From the NCBI GenBank assembly GCA_019118275.1, contig DWZH01000093.1, forward strand, positions 34,934 to 98,933: a stretch of 64,000 bases of DNA. The letters are read 5' to 3'. This DNA is from Candidatus Brachybacterium merdavium (GTDB lineage Bacteria; Actinomycetota; Actinomycetes; Actinomycetales; Dermabacteraceae). The position numbers and the translations under genes are program-made. Of the stretch, positions 57,119 through 64,000 are shown piece after piece. Under the pieces are notes generated by a model, which did no database searches, had not been told where the DNA came from, and saw only the letters and a list, made by a program, of their open reading frames with translations. Numbering within the stretch: position 1 is the first letter of the stretch; each line of letters begins with the position of its first letter.

Positions 57119-58225
57119 TCACCCTCTCCATCCGCGGCTGGCCAGCGCAGCGCGAGTCCGCACGATCGCCGATCGGCATTCATGGCGCAGGTCCCTGGCC
57201 GTGGTCCTGACCTCCAGCCACCCCGCGTCACGACGACGCTCGGTGCGCTCGATATCTCTCGCCAACTGCTCGGGGCGCAAATGACTCGGTCCCTCATGCT
57301 CGAGCACGACACGCCATTGCGGCCACTGCAGATCGGGCTCCCCCAGGTCGATGAGTCCGTCGCCCGGCGCGACAGCCACACGCAACCTGGAATTTGCCAC
57401 GGGCTCCGGGAGCCCTGCCCGAAGGAATGCCAAGCGCAGGCGGGTCTCTGCCGGGGAATCGCTGCTCATTCGCACCATCTTCATCGCGGCCCGTACGGCT
57501 CGAACACCACGACCTGTGTGTTCTTCGGCCGCGGTCTGGAGCTGTTCGATCGTGGCGAAGGGTTGGGTACGCCCCTCGAAGCGAGGCCGGGGCCGACGCA
57601 CGAGATGGTCTCCGATCACGGTCAGTGCCTCCGGCTGCAGCACGCTTCCCAGGTCGAGAAGGGTCCTGATGCGCGAGGTGAGGGGGACGACTTGGTCGAC
57701 GGCAACCTGTTTCAAGGGAACCAGAGCACTGAGCTGATCCCTGGAAAGCGAGGACCCGCTCCATCGGATCAAGTCGGTCCCCAGGGGCCGCCACGCGGTC
57801 GTCGCGAGGTGGATACGACGATCGACGGTGCCGACCTCGGAGGTCTGCACCAGCTGCCCATCAGCGCGGGCGGATCTCACCGGTGCAGTGACCACCTTGT
57901 CCCCCAGTGCTCCAGGCAACGGGAAATCCCATAGGTGAGCTGCCGTGATCCCGGCCGCAAATGCCGCGGGATGCACCCGGCAGTGAGCCGCGACGATCTC
58001 CGCCTCGGTGACCTCTCTAGACCGCAGCGCCCACAGACCACGCCCCAGCGAGACGAGATCACCGGCTCGGAGCCGATCCGGAGAGACTCCGTGTCCTCGC
58101 GCCTCACGGGTCGTGAACACGGCATGGCCCAGCCCAGCGGGCAACGGTGTCGGGCTCCTGACCATGCCGACAGGATGGACGGGCAGACCCCTGCCCCCGT
58201 CACCCGTCCCCAACAGCCTGCTCAT
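57119..58225 (-). CDS. DUF559-domain protein with AbiEi-like N-terminus
   Basis: 368 residues. The N-terminal segment (LGHAVFTTREARGHGVSPDRLRAGDLVSLGRGLWAL, about 32-67) looks like the winged helix of AbiEi antitoxin-type proteins. The C-terminal 100 residues (VVLEHEGPSHLRPEQLARDIERTERRRDAGWLEVRTTA) match DUF559, a VSR/restriction-endonuclease-like fold; an acidic ELRLAF-equivalent and the Glu in LEHEG would be the nuclease residues. No AbiEii toxin is adjacent. Such genes are numerous in Micrococcales and of unknown function. ATG 58225 lacks a good ribosome site; ATG 58165 is an alternative. Confidence 0.75.
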   Translation of the reverse strand: MSRLLGTGDGGRGLPVHPVGMVRSPTPLPAGLGHAVFTTREARGHGVSPDRLRAGDLVSLGRGLWALRSREVTEAEIVAAHCRVHPAAFAAGITAAHLWDFPLPGALGDKVVTAPVRSARADGQLVQTSEVGTVDRRIHLATTAWRPLGTDLIRWSGSSLSRDQLSALVPLKQVAVDQVVPLTSRIRTLLDLGSVLQPEALTVIGDHLVRRPRPRFEGRTQPFATIEQLQTAAEEHTGRGVRAVRAAMKMVRMSSDSPAETRLRLAFLRAGLPEPVANSRLRVAVAPGDGLIDLGEPDLQWPQWRVVLEHEGPSHLRPEQLARDIERTERRRDAGWLEVRTTARDLRHECRSAIVRTRAALASRGWRG

Positions 58226-58350
58226 CGGCGCCTGAGAGCTCTCTCCTCCACAGCAGCGCCGGTGCTCTAACGACGACGGCCCCGCGGCAGAGCTCGGACG
58301 GGCAAGGTCTGCCCGCCGGCTCGCTCCTCACGCTCCTGACTGCCGACCAC

Positions 58351-58407
58351 CGAGTGTGGAGTTCAAGGGCCTCTGCCGGTGCCAATACCCCTCGAACTAG
58401 ACACTCG
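58351..58407. repeat. Hairpin element B
   Basis: CGAGTGT-N2-AGTTC pairs with GAACT-N2-ACACTCG around 29 bases, the same loop length as element A. Just inside, A-A-GGG meets CCC-T-C where element A has A-C-GGG meeting CCC-G-C: one C-G pair is replaced by A-T, a compensatory change. Confidence 0.85.
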
Positions 58408-58551
58408 ATGGGAGCCGATCCCTCGACGGAGGCCGATTCCTCGACGGAAGCCGGCCCCTCGACAGGAAGCGACCCCTCGATGGAAGCCGACCCCTCGACA
58501 GGAAGCGACCCCTCGATGGAAGCCGACCCCTCTAAGGGAGCCGACGAACTC
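58408..58551. repeat. 18-base minisatellite (eight units)
   Basis: Units such as ATGGAAGCCGACCCCTCG and ACAGGAAGCGACCCCTCG alternate without spacers. It directly abuts hairpin element B. Confidence 0.92.
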
Positions 58552-58588
58552 GATGGGCGTCGAGCTGGCGACGCAGCACAGTGGGTGG

Positions 58589-58639
58589 GCGCGGCGTACC
58601 CGTAAGCGCGGCGTCCCCGTAAGCGCGGCGTACGGGTAA
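58589..58639. repeat. 17-base tandem repeat (three units)
   Basis: GCGCGGCGTACCCGTAA and two variants (TCCCCGTAA, TACGGGTAA endings), ending 9 bases before the uridylyltransferase stop. Confidence 0.9.
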
Positions 58640-58647
58640 GCGTCCGG

Positions 58648-60036
58648 TCAGTCCGCGGCGACCGAACCGACGCGGGCGCCCCCGGGCACCTCGCCGCCCT
58701 CCTCGCCGAGCACGGCGTCGCCGTACACGGTCACATCGGCGCCGAAGGTCCAGTCGCCCTGCACGTCCAGGCTGCGAGCAGTCTTCAGGGACGGGATGCC
58801 GTGGGGGAAGCGAGGCTCGAAGTCATCGATCAGCTTGTACGGCGCCGAAGCCAAGGTGACGTCGGGGACGTCCGGTACCTGCTGGACCAGCGCGTGCCGG
58901 TTGTCCAGGGCGTAGACGTCCGAGCGGATCAGCAGCAGATCGCTGGTGGCCTTGACCGGGAGGAACCGGTCGCGTCCCACCACGATCGCAGTCGCGCCGT
59001 CGAACACCTCGATGGCCGCGCCCATCGCCGACTCGATCTGGTAGACCTCCGGGCTGGCCTTGTCGGAGGGGTCGACGTTCTTCTCATTGCGGATGAGGGG
59101 CAGTCCCATCACCCCGTTGCGCTCCTTGAGCACGGCGTCGAGCTTCTCCAGGTCGAACCACAGGTTGTTGGTGTGGAAGAACGGATGACGGTGCTCGTCG
59201 GTGAAGTAGTCCATCTCCTCGGGCGGGGTCTGCGCGGTGTCGCGCAGGATGAGGCGACCGTCGTTCTTGCGCACTGCGAGGTGGCCGCCCTTGCGGTCGG
59301 CGGGGGTGCGACGGCACAGCTCAGCCGCGTACGGGGCGCCCGTGGAGGCGAACCAGGAGGCGATCACCGGGCTGGGGACCGCGCCGAGGTTGTCTGAGTT
59401 CGAGACGGATGCGTACTTGAAACCCTGCTCCAGGAGCTGCTGGAGCAGGCCGGAGGTCTGCAGGGCGGTGTAGATGTCGCCGTGGCCCGGCGGGCACCAC
59501 TCCAGGTCGGGATCCTCGGGCCACTCGACCGGGGTGAGGTCGTCAGCGCGCAGCTTGGGCTCCTTGTTCTGCAGGAAGTCCAGCGGCAGGTCCCCGACCC
59601 GAAGATCGGGATACTTCTCGAGCGCCTCGAGGGTCTCCGCACGGGTGCGGAAGGAGTTCATGAAGATCAGCGGCAGCCGGGAGAAGGTACCGCGCCGGGC
59701 GGCCAGCACCTGCTCGACGATGATGTCCAGGAAGGTCTTCCCGTCACGCACCGGCAGCAGGGACTTCGCCTTGTCCATCCCCATCGAGGTGCCCAGGCCG
59801 CCGTTGAGGTTGATGATCACCAGCTGGTCGAAGACCTCTTTGGCGTGGGCCGGGTCGATCGAGATGTCCTCGAGGTGGGGCGGGTCCAGATAGGGCTCGA
59901 TGGTGTCCTCGGGGATCGATCCGGTCACCCCCTCCTCGAGTTGCCCGTAGTAGTGGGTGAAGACGTCGATCGCGGTCTGCGCGACCCCGGCGTCGGCCAT
60001 CTTCTGCTGCGCTGCTGCGAGTCCTTCGGTGCTCAT
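58648..60036 (-). CDS. UTP-glucose-1-phosphate uridylyltransferase, UGP type
   Basis: Makes UDP-glucose from UTP and glucose-1-phosphate. 462 residues, of the eukaryote-like UDPGP family rather than the short bacterial GalU. INLNGGLGTSMGMDKAKSLLPV (about 74-95) is the nucleotide-binding loop; LIFMNSFRTRAETLEAL, WCPPGHGDIYTAL and a left-handed helix region at the end follow. TACGCT lies 6 bases before ATG 60036, so the message is probably leaderless; an upstream frame to 60312 is rejected. It lies 100 bases downstream of the ABC-F gene. Confidence 0.94.
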   Translation of the reverse strand: MSTEGLAAAQQKMADAGVAQTAIDVFTHYYGQLEEGVTGSIPEDTIEPYLDPPHLEDISIDPAHAKEVFDQLVIINLNGGLGTSMGMDKAKSLLPVRDGKTFLDIIVEQVLAARRGTFSRLPLIFMNSFRTRAETLEALEKYPDLRVGDLPLDFLQNKEPKLRADDLTPVEWPEDPDLEWCPPGHGDIYTALQTSGLLQQLLEQGFKYASVSNSDNLGAVPSPVIASWFASTGAPYAAELCRRTPADRKGGHLAVRKNDGRLILRDTAQTPPEEMDYFTDEHRHPFFHTNNLWFDLEKLDAVLKERNGVMGLPLIRNEKNVDPSDKASPEVYQIESAMGAAIEVFDGATAIVVGRDRFLPVKATSDLLLIRSDVYALDNRHALVQQVPDVPDVTLASAPYKLIDDFEPRFPHGIPSLKTARSLDVQGDWTFGADVTVYGDAVLGEEGGEVPGGARVGSVAAD

Positions 60037-60042
60037 GAAGAC

Positions 60043-60048
60043 AGCGTA
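60043..60048 (-). promoter_or_regulatory. Probable -10 hexamer of the uridylyltransferase gene
   Basis: TACGCT, 6 bases before the ATG. Confidence 0.45.
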
Positions 60049-60136
60049 TCGGGGTGCGGCCCCGGCTCCTACCCGGATGCCGCACCCGGTTCCCAGCCGA
60101 GCGTCGTGGCGGGGCTCGGGCGGGCTTGCGGGCTGA

Positions 60137-61867
60137 TCAGCGGGACGGGGCTGGGTCCCCGAGTTCGAGCCGGGGCCAGTGGGACAGCGCTCGCAGAACA
60201 GAGCGGTCGTGGGTAGCGACCACAATCGCTGCGGATGTGGACTCCAGCGCCGCGAGCAGGTCGTCGACACCGCTGATGCCCAGATGGTTCGTGGGTTCGT
60301 CGAGCAGCGCAACGTCGGGCCGTGCTGCGAACAGTCGACTCAGAGCACGTCGTCGCCGCTCCCCCGGGCTGCCCCGGTGGGCAGGTTGGTCCCGGCCCGG
60401 CGGATGCTCCGTCCACGGAGCCGACGAGCTCCACGCCTCCGGGGACGCGCTCGGAGCCGACGGCCCCTCATCCTCCTGTACGAGCAGGGCGATGCGCGCG
60501 CGTCCCAGCACACGCGCCGTCCCGGCCGTCGGCCGGACCTCACCGGCCAGCACCCGCAGCAGGGTGGTCTTGCCGGCACCGTTGGGTCCGACCACCAGCA
60601 GCCGATCCCCGCCTTCGAGCCGCAGCGTGGTCCGTTCCAGACGGGGCCTGGCTGCTCCTGCGGACTCCGGATCCGTAGGCGGCGCTGCGGACTCGGCCTG
60701 CTCCACGCACTCAGGCTGATCCACGCGCACGGCGTTCTGATCCACGCGCACGGCGTCGGCCCGCAGCAGCGGTACACCCGCCGGGGTGCCCGAATCGGTC
60801 AGGTGCAGTCGCGGCGGGGGCGGTGGCACGTCCAGCCGGTGCTCCTCGAGGCGCTGGATGCGCTCGTTCATGGCCCGCACGATGCCGGGGGCACGGGACT
60901 GGCGCTGATGCTTGCCGGTCCCCTTGTCGGGCCGCCATCCCGTCGACAGCCGTGACCTGGCAGCATCGGCGTGGCCGCTCAGCCGGTGATGCTCCTCCCG
61001 CTGGACGCGATAGGCATCCTCCCACGCGGCGCGGGCCCGCCGCCGAGCGAGCTGCCAGGCCTCCAGACCCCCGCTGACCAGCAACGGACTGCCATCCATC
61101 GTGGGATCCAGATCGAGGTAGGCCGTGGCGACCTCGCCGAGCAGCGCCCGGTCGTGGGAGACCACGGCCAGCGCCCCCGGGTGGGCGCGCAGCATGGCGG
61201 TGAGATAGTCCAGGCCCCGTGCATCGAGGTGGTTGGTCGGCTCGTCCAGCAGCAGCAGATCCCCGCCGGCGGCGATCACGCCGGCCAGTCGGACCCGGTA
61301 GCGCTGACCGACCGACAGAGTGACCAGCGGGCGAGTGCGGTCGGTGATCGCCCCGACCTCCTCGAGGCCGACCTCCAGGCGCCGCGGGGCGTCCCAGGCT
61401 TCTGCAGCAATGGCCGTGGCCAGCGCCGCGTCGTACCGGGCAGCGGCTGCCGGGGAGTCGTCATGGGCCAGCGACTCCGCGGCGTCATCGAGCTCGGCCA
61501 GGGCGGCCAGCGGCCGCTCCAGCAGCTCGTCGAGCAGATCGCCGACGGTGCGGGAGATCTCGACGCCGGCAGGTTGCGCACCACCAGCCGCGCCCGGCTG
61601 CGTGGTGATCACCAGTTCCTGGCGGACAACGCCCAAGGAGCCGTGGCGCTCGATGGTGCCGCCGTCAGCCTCCAGGACGCCGGCCAGCGCCTCGAGCAGT
61701 GTGGTCTTGCCCCGACCGTTCTCCCCCACCACGGCGAGACGATCGCCGGGAGCGAGGGTGAGTTCGATGCCGTCATGGAGGACGCGTCCGCCCCGGGCGA
61801 GACGGAGCCCGCGGGCGCGCAGATGCGGCGCGCCGGCAGCGGCGAGGGGCTGGGTGTTCAGGGTCAT
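60137..61867 (-). CDS. ABC-F family ribosome-protection-type ATPase
   Basis: 576 residues, two ABC ATPase domains and no membrane helices. NBD1: Walker A GENGRGKT (48-55), LSVGQRYR in place of LSGGQ, LLLLDEPTNHLD. The interdomain linker (about 275-345, with DKGTGKHQRQSRAPGIV) resembles actinobacterial antibiotic-resistance ABC-F proteins such as TlrC or LmrC. NBD2: GPNGAGKT (427-434), a weak signature SPGERRR, and LLDEPTNHLG. Such proteins displace drugs from the ribosome; the drug is unknown. GGAAGG lies 6 bases before the ATG. A leader peptide and alternative hairpins precede it. Confidence 0.9.
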   Translation of the reverse strand: MTLNTQPLAAAGAPHLRARGLRLARGGRVLHDGIELTLAPGDRLAVVGENGRGKTTLLEALAGVLEADGGTIERHGSLGVVRQELVITTQPGAAGGAQPAGVEISRTVGDLLDELLERPLAALAELDDAAESLAHDDSPAAAARYDAALATAIAAEAWDAPRRLEVGLEEVGAITDRTRPLVTLSVGQRYRVRLAGVIAAGGDLLLLDEPTNHLDARGLDYLTAMLRAHPGALAVVSHDRALLGEVATAYLDLDPTMDGSPLLVSGGLEAWQLARRRARAAWEDAYRVQREEHHRLSGHADAARSRLSTGWRPDKGTGKHQRQSRAPGIVRAMNERIQRLEEHRLDVPPPPPRLHLTDSGTPAGVPLLRADAVRVDQNAVRVDQPECVEQAESAAPPTDPESAGAARPRLERTTLRLEGGDRLLVVGPNGAGKTTLLRVLAGEVRPTAGTARVLGRARIALLVQEDEGPSAPSASPEAWSSSAPWTEHPPGRDQPAHRGSPGERRRRALSRLFAARPDVALLDEPTNHLGISGVDDLLAALESTSAAIVVATHDRSVLRALSHWPRLELGDPAPSR

Positions 61868-61891
61868 GTCGAGCCTTCCGGTGGAGGGTCA

Positions 61892-61960
61892 CCGGGCAGG
61901 CGGAAGCGCCGCCCGGTCAGGTTCCGGTCGGCGGCGTGAGGTCGGGGTGCAGCGCCGCCG
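61892..61960 (-). promoter_or_regulatory. Four-arm attenuator upstream of the ABC-F gene
   Basis: Arm 1 CGGCGGCG (61953-61960) directly follows the leader stop; arm 2 CGCCGCCG (61929-61936) pairs with it perfectly. Arm 3 CCGGGCGGCG (61907-61916) pairs with arm 4 CGCC-T-GCCCGG (61892-61902). Arm 2 can instead pair with GGCGGCG of arm 3, so the 2:3 and 3:4 forms exclude each other. A ribosome stalled at the leader end would cover arm 1 and favour 2:3. The arm 4 CCGG can also join CCGGTG-N6-CACCGG next to the ribosome binding site. Confidence 0.65.
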
Positions 61961-62017
61961 TCAGCGGCGGGTGCGGGGGCGGGCCATCATCGAGGCCCCA
62001 GCCGAGGTGCTCAACAT
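61961..62017 (-). CDS. Leader peptide of the ABC-F gene
   Basis: Eighteen residues: [18 protein letters not shown], stop TGA, then arm 1 of the attenuator. The end contains RPR and RTR, the +X+ pattern at which macrolide-bound ribosomes are known to stall (as in ErmDL-type leaders). A shorter version could start at either Met of the MM pair (61990 or 61987). TACCGT 7 bases before the first ATG predicts a leaderless transcript starting here. The leader lies 93 bases upstream of the main gene. Confidence 0.68.
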   Translation of the reverse strand: MLSTSAGASMMARPRTRR

Positions 62018-62024
62018 GCCACCC

Positions 62025-62054
62025 ACGGTAGCTGTCGTCACTGCGCCCGGTCAC
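62025..62054 (-). promoter_or_regulatory. Promoter of the ABC-F leader transcript
   Basis: -35 GTGACC (62049-62054), an 18-base spacer and -10 TACCGT (62025-62030), with the leader ATG 7 bases further on. Confidence 0.55.
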
Positions 62055-62093
62055 CCGAATATCAGGGGTCCCACAGCGACGCTGCACACTCCG

Positions 62094-62099
62094 TAGAAT
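62094..62099 (+). promoter_or_regulatory. Probable -10 hexamer of metG (leaderless)
   Basis: TAGAAT ends 8 bases before the metG ATG; no ribosome binding site is present. Confidence 0.5.
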
Positions 62100-62107
62100 C
62101 ATCTGCC

Positions 62108-63913
62108 ATGAGCACAGTCCTGTCAGCGGTCGCCTGGCCGTACGCCAACGGTCCCCGCCACATCGGCCACGTCGCCGGCTTCGGCGTCCCCTCCGATGTC
62201 TTCTCCCGTTACATGCGCATGGCCGGCCACGACGTGCTGATGATCTCCGGCACCGACGAGCACGGCACCCCGATCCTGGTGGCAGCCGACGCAGAGGGCG
62301 TGCCCGCCCGAGAGCTCGCCGACCGCAACAACCGCACCATCGTCGAGGACCTGGTGGCACTGGGCCTGTCCTACGACCTGTTCACCCGTACCACCACCCG
62401 CAACCACTACCAGGTGGTGCAGGACATGTTCGTGGCCGTGCGGGACAACGGCTACATGATCGAGCAGCTCACCAGCGGCGCCGTCTCGCCGTCCACCGGC
62501 CGTACCCTGCCCGACCGGTACATCGAGGGCACCTGCCCCATCTGCAACACCCCCGGGGCCCGCGGCGACCAGTGCGACGCCTGCGGCAACCAGCTCGACC
62601 CCACCGACCTGATCGATCCGGTCTCCCGCATCAACGGTGAGACCCCCGAGTTCGTCGAGACCTCCCACTGGTTCCTGGACCTGCCCGCCCTCGCCGCGGA
62701 GCTGGAGCACTGGCTCGACGAACGGGAGGAGACCGGCCTGTGGCGGCCCAACGTGATCCGCTTCAGCCAGAACATCCTCGAGGACATCAAGCCGCGCGCG
62801 ATGACCCGCGACATCGACTGGGGCATTCCGGTCCCGGACTGGGAGGACCAGCCCAACAAGCGCCTGTACGTGTGGTTCGACGCGGTGATCGGTTACCTCT
62901 CCGCCTCGATCGAGTGGGCGCGCCGCAGCGGCGACCCGGAGGCCTGGCGCACGTGGTGGAACGACCCCGACACCCTGGCCTACTACTTCATGGGCAAGGA
63001 CAACATCGTCTTCCACTCCCAGATCTGGCCCGCCGAGCTGCTGGCCCAGAACGGCAAGGGAGACAAGGGCGGCCGGCCCGGGAAGTTCGGTGAGCTGAAG
63101 TTGCCCACCGAGGTGGTCTCCAGCGAGTTCCTGACCATGGAGGGCAAGAAGTTCTCCTCCTCCAAGGGCGTGGTCATCTACGTGCGCGACATGCTCGAGC
63201 GCTACCAGCCCGACGCACTGCGCTACTACATCTGCGCCGCCGGCCCCGAGAACCAGGACGCCGACTTCACCTGGGTCGACTTCGTCACCCGCACCAACAA
63301 CGAGCTGGTGGCGGGTTGGGGCAACCTCGTGAACCGCACCGCCGCGATGATCGCCAAGAACGTCGGCGAGATCCCGGCGGCCGGCGACCTCGAGGAGATC
63401 GACGAGAAGCTGCTGGCCTCGATCCGCAAGGGCTTCGGGACGGTCGGGCACTACATCGAGACCCACCACCAACGTTCCGCCATCGCCGAGGCGATGCGCC
63501 TGGTGGGCGAGACCAACCGCTACGTGTCCGAGACCGAGCCGTTCAAGCTGAAGGCCCCGGAGCAGCGTGAGCGTCTGCTGACCGTGCTGCACGTGCTCGC
63601 CCAGGCCGTGACCGACCTGAACACGATGCTGGCCCCGTTCCTGCCGTTCTCCGCCAACGCCGTGGAGAAGACGCTGGGCGGGGAGCGGCAGATGGCGCCG
63701 CTGCCGCGCATCGAGGAGGTCGAGGACCTCGACGGCGGCCCCAGCTATCCCGTGATCACCGGTGACTACACCGATGTGCCCGCGTGGGAGCACCGTCCGG
63801 TCACAGTCGGTGCCCCGGTCTCCAAGCCCACCCCGGTGTTCGTCAAGCTCGACCCGGCGATCGCCGAGGAGGAGCTCGAGCGTCTGGAAGCTGTCGCAGC
63901 CGAGCAGGAGTGA
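62108..63913 (+). CDS. metG: Methionyl-tRNA synthetase
   Basis: Charges elongator and initiator tRNA-Met. 601 residues: HIGH (18-21), a single zinc knuckle with Cys143/146 and Cys156/159, and the signature loop KFSSS (348-352) in place of KMSKS. The helical anticodon-binding domain follows; there is no C-terminal tRNA-binding EMAP domain, as in the shorter actinobacterial form. Divergent from the ABC-F leader; the transcript appears leaderless and ends at a strong hairpin. Confidence 0.97.
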   Translation: MSTVLSAVAWPYANGPRHIGHVAGFGVPSDVFSRYMRMAGHDVLMISGTDEHGTPILVAADAEGVPARELADRNNRTIVEDLVALGLSYDLFTRTTTRNHYQVVQDMFVAVRDNGYMIEQLTSGAVSPSTGRTLPDRYIEGTCPICNTPGARGDQCDACGNQLDPTDLIDPVSRINGETPEFVETSHWFLDLPALAAELEHWLDEREETGLWRPNVIRFSQNILEDIKPRAMTRDIDWGIPVPDWEDQPNKRLYVWFDAVIGYLSASIEWARRSGDPEAWRTWWNDPDTLAYYFMGKDNIVFHSQIWPAELLAQNGKGDKGGRPGKFGELKLPTEVVSSEFLTMEGKKFSSSKGVVIYVRDMLERYQPDALRYYICAAGPENQDADFTWVDFVTRTNNELVAGWGNLVNRTAAMIAKNVGEIPAAGDLEEIDEKLLASIRKGFGTVGHYIETHHQRSAIAEAMRLVGETNRYVSETEPFKLKAPEQRERLLTVLHVLAQAVTDLNTMLAPFLPFSANAVEKTLGGERQMAPLPRIEEVEDLDGGPSYPVITGDYTDVPAWEHRPVTVGAPVSKPTPVFVKLDPAIAEEELERLEAVAAEQE

Positions 63914-63941
63914 TCCTGCGCCACGGATCGCAGATGCGAGG

Positions 63942-63969
63942 ACGGGCCCCGGCACACGCCGGGGCCCGT
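63942..63969 (+). terminator. metG terminator
   Basis: ACGGGCCCCGGC pairs with GCCGGGGCCCGT around a 4-base loop, followed by T and C. Confidence 0.88.
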
Positions 63970-64000
63970 TCGCGGTCCAGGGGCGTCGCTGATCCCTAGG

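Larger units (their letters stand above)
58226..58647. other. Repeat-filled region upstream of the DUF559 gene
   Basis: 422 bases up to the uridylyltransferase stop. It holds hairpin element B, an 18-base minisatellite and a 17-base repeat. A plus-strand frame through the minisatellite would encode a Ser/Asp/Glu hexapeptide-repeat peptide of 83 residues, but nothing else supports a gene. Confidence 0.65.

Noticed and set aside
57119..58225. AbiE-type toxin-antitoxin pair
   Set aside because: No AbiEii nucleotidyltransferase lies on either side; the neighbours are repeats and unrelated housekeeping genes.
58408..58551. Possible CRISPR array
   Set aside because: Units are contiguous 18-mers without spacers, and no cas genes are present; it is a minisatellite.
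58354..58605. Possible 83-codon gene for a Ser/Asp/Glu repeat peptide
   Set aside because: It begins inside hairpin element B, has no ribosome binding site, and its sequence is explained by the 18-base minisatellite being a multiple of three.
62123..63955. Long minus-strand open frame opposite metG
   Set aside because: Antisense shadow of a clear methionyl-tRNA synthetase gene.

Overview
The window is about 70% G+C, uses many GTG starts, and carries the gene neighbourhood typical of Actinomycetota: dus, glyS, zur, uppS, recO, era, ybeY, phoH, dnaJ, hrcA, hemW, lepA, rpsT, holA, comEC, comEA. The oleA-oleBC-oleD set with a fused OleB-OleC protein is the arrangement known from Micrococcus luteus. 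I infer a member of the Micrococcales, quite possibly a Brachybacterium-like genus; the genus is a guess. No tRNA, rRNA, CRISPR array, prophage or insertion sequence was seen. The dihydrouridine synthase gene is cut by the left edge.

Layout. 0-9 kb: tRNA modification, glycyl-tRNA synthetase, a zinc-uptake operon (znuACB-zur) with a Zur box on its promoter, undecaprenyl-PP synthase and RecO. 9-13 kb: RNA phosphodiesterase, a LysR regulator with a divergent EamA exporter, and a small-molecule kinase-like protein. 13-15 kb: leuA behind a leucine-codon leader peptide and attenuator. 15-24 kb: era, CNNM/CorC, ybeY, phoH, HIT, rsmE, dnaJ, hrcA (CIRCE box). 23-33 kb: DUF3097, DUF4870, hemW, MOSC, lepA, then M23 peptidase, alpha-E and circularly permuted ATP-grasp genes. 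33-38.6 kb: a solitary PemK-like protein, rpsT, holA, comEC, comEA. 38.8-42 kb: a complete TRAP transporter. 42-48.7 kb: VKOR and the long-chain olefin cluster. 48.8-56.5 kb: an Eis-like acetyltransferase, thymidine kinase, PutA and a membrane acyltransferase. 56.5-58.7 kb: a repeat-rich island around one DUF559/AbiEi-like gene. 58.6-64 kb: UTP-glucose-1-phosphate uridylyltransferase, an antibiotic-type ABC-F protein with its own leader peptide, and metG.

The most notable signals are regulatory or repetitive. (1) The ABC-F gene is preceded by an 18-codon leader ending in RPRTRR and by four arms that can pair as 1:2/3:4 or 2:3, a layout expected of drug-sensing ribosome-stalling attenuation. 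(2) leuA is preceded by a 14-residue leader with four consecutive Leu codons and a strong hairpin. (3) Two 57-59 base hairpin elements of the same shape, with one compensatory base-pair change, flank the DUF559 gene, and at least five different tandem repeats crowd around it. (4) Many promoters place a TANNNT-like hexamer 6-8 bases before the start codon, which implies leaderless mRNAs; several start codons here were chosen on that basis.
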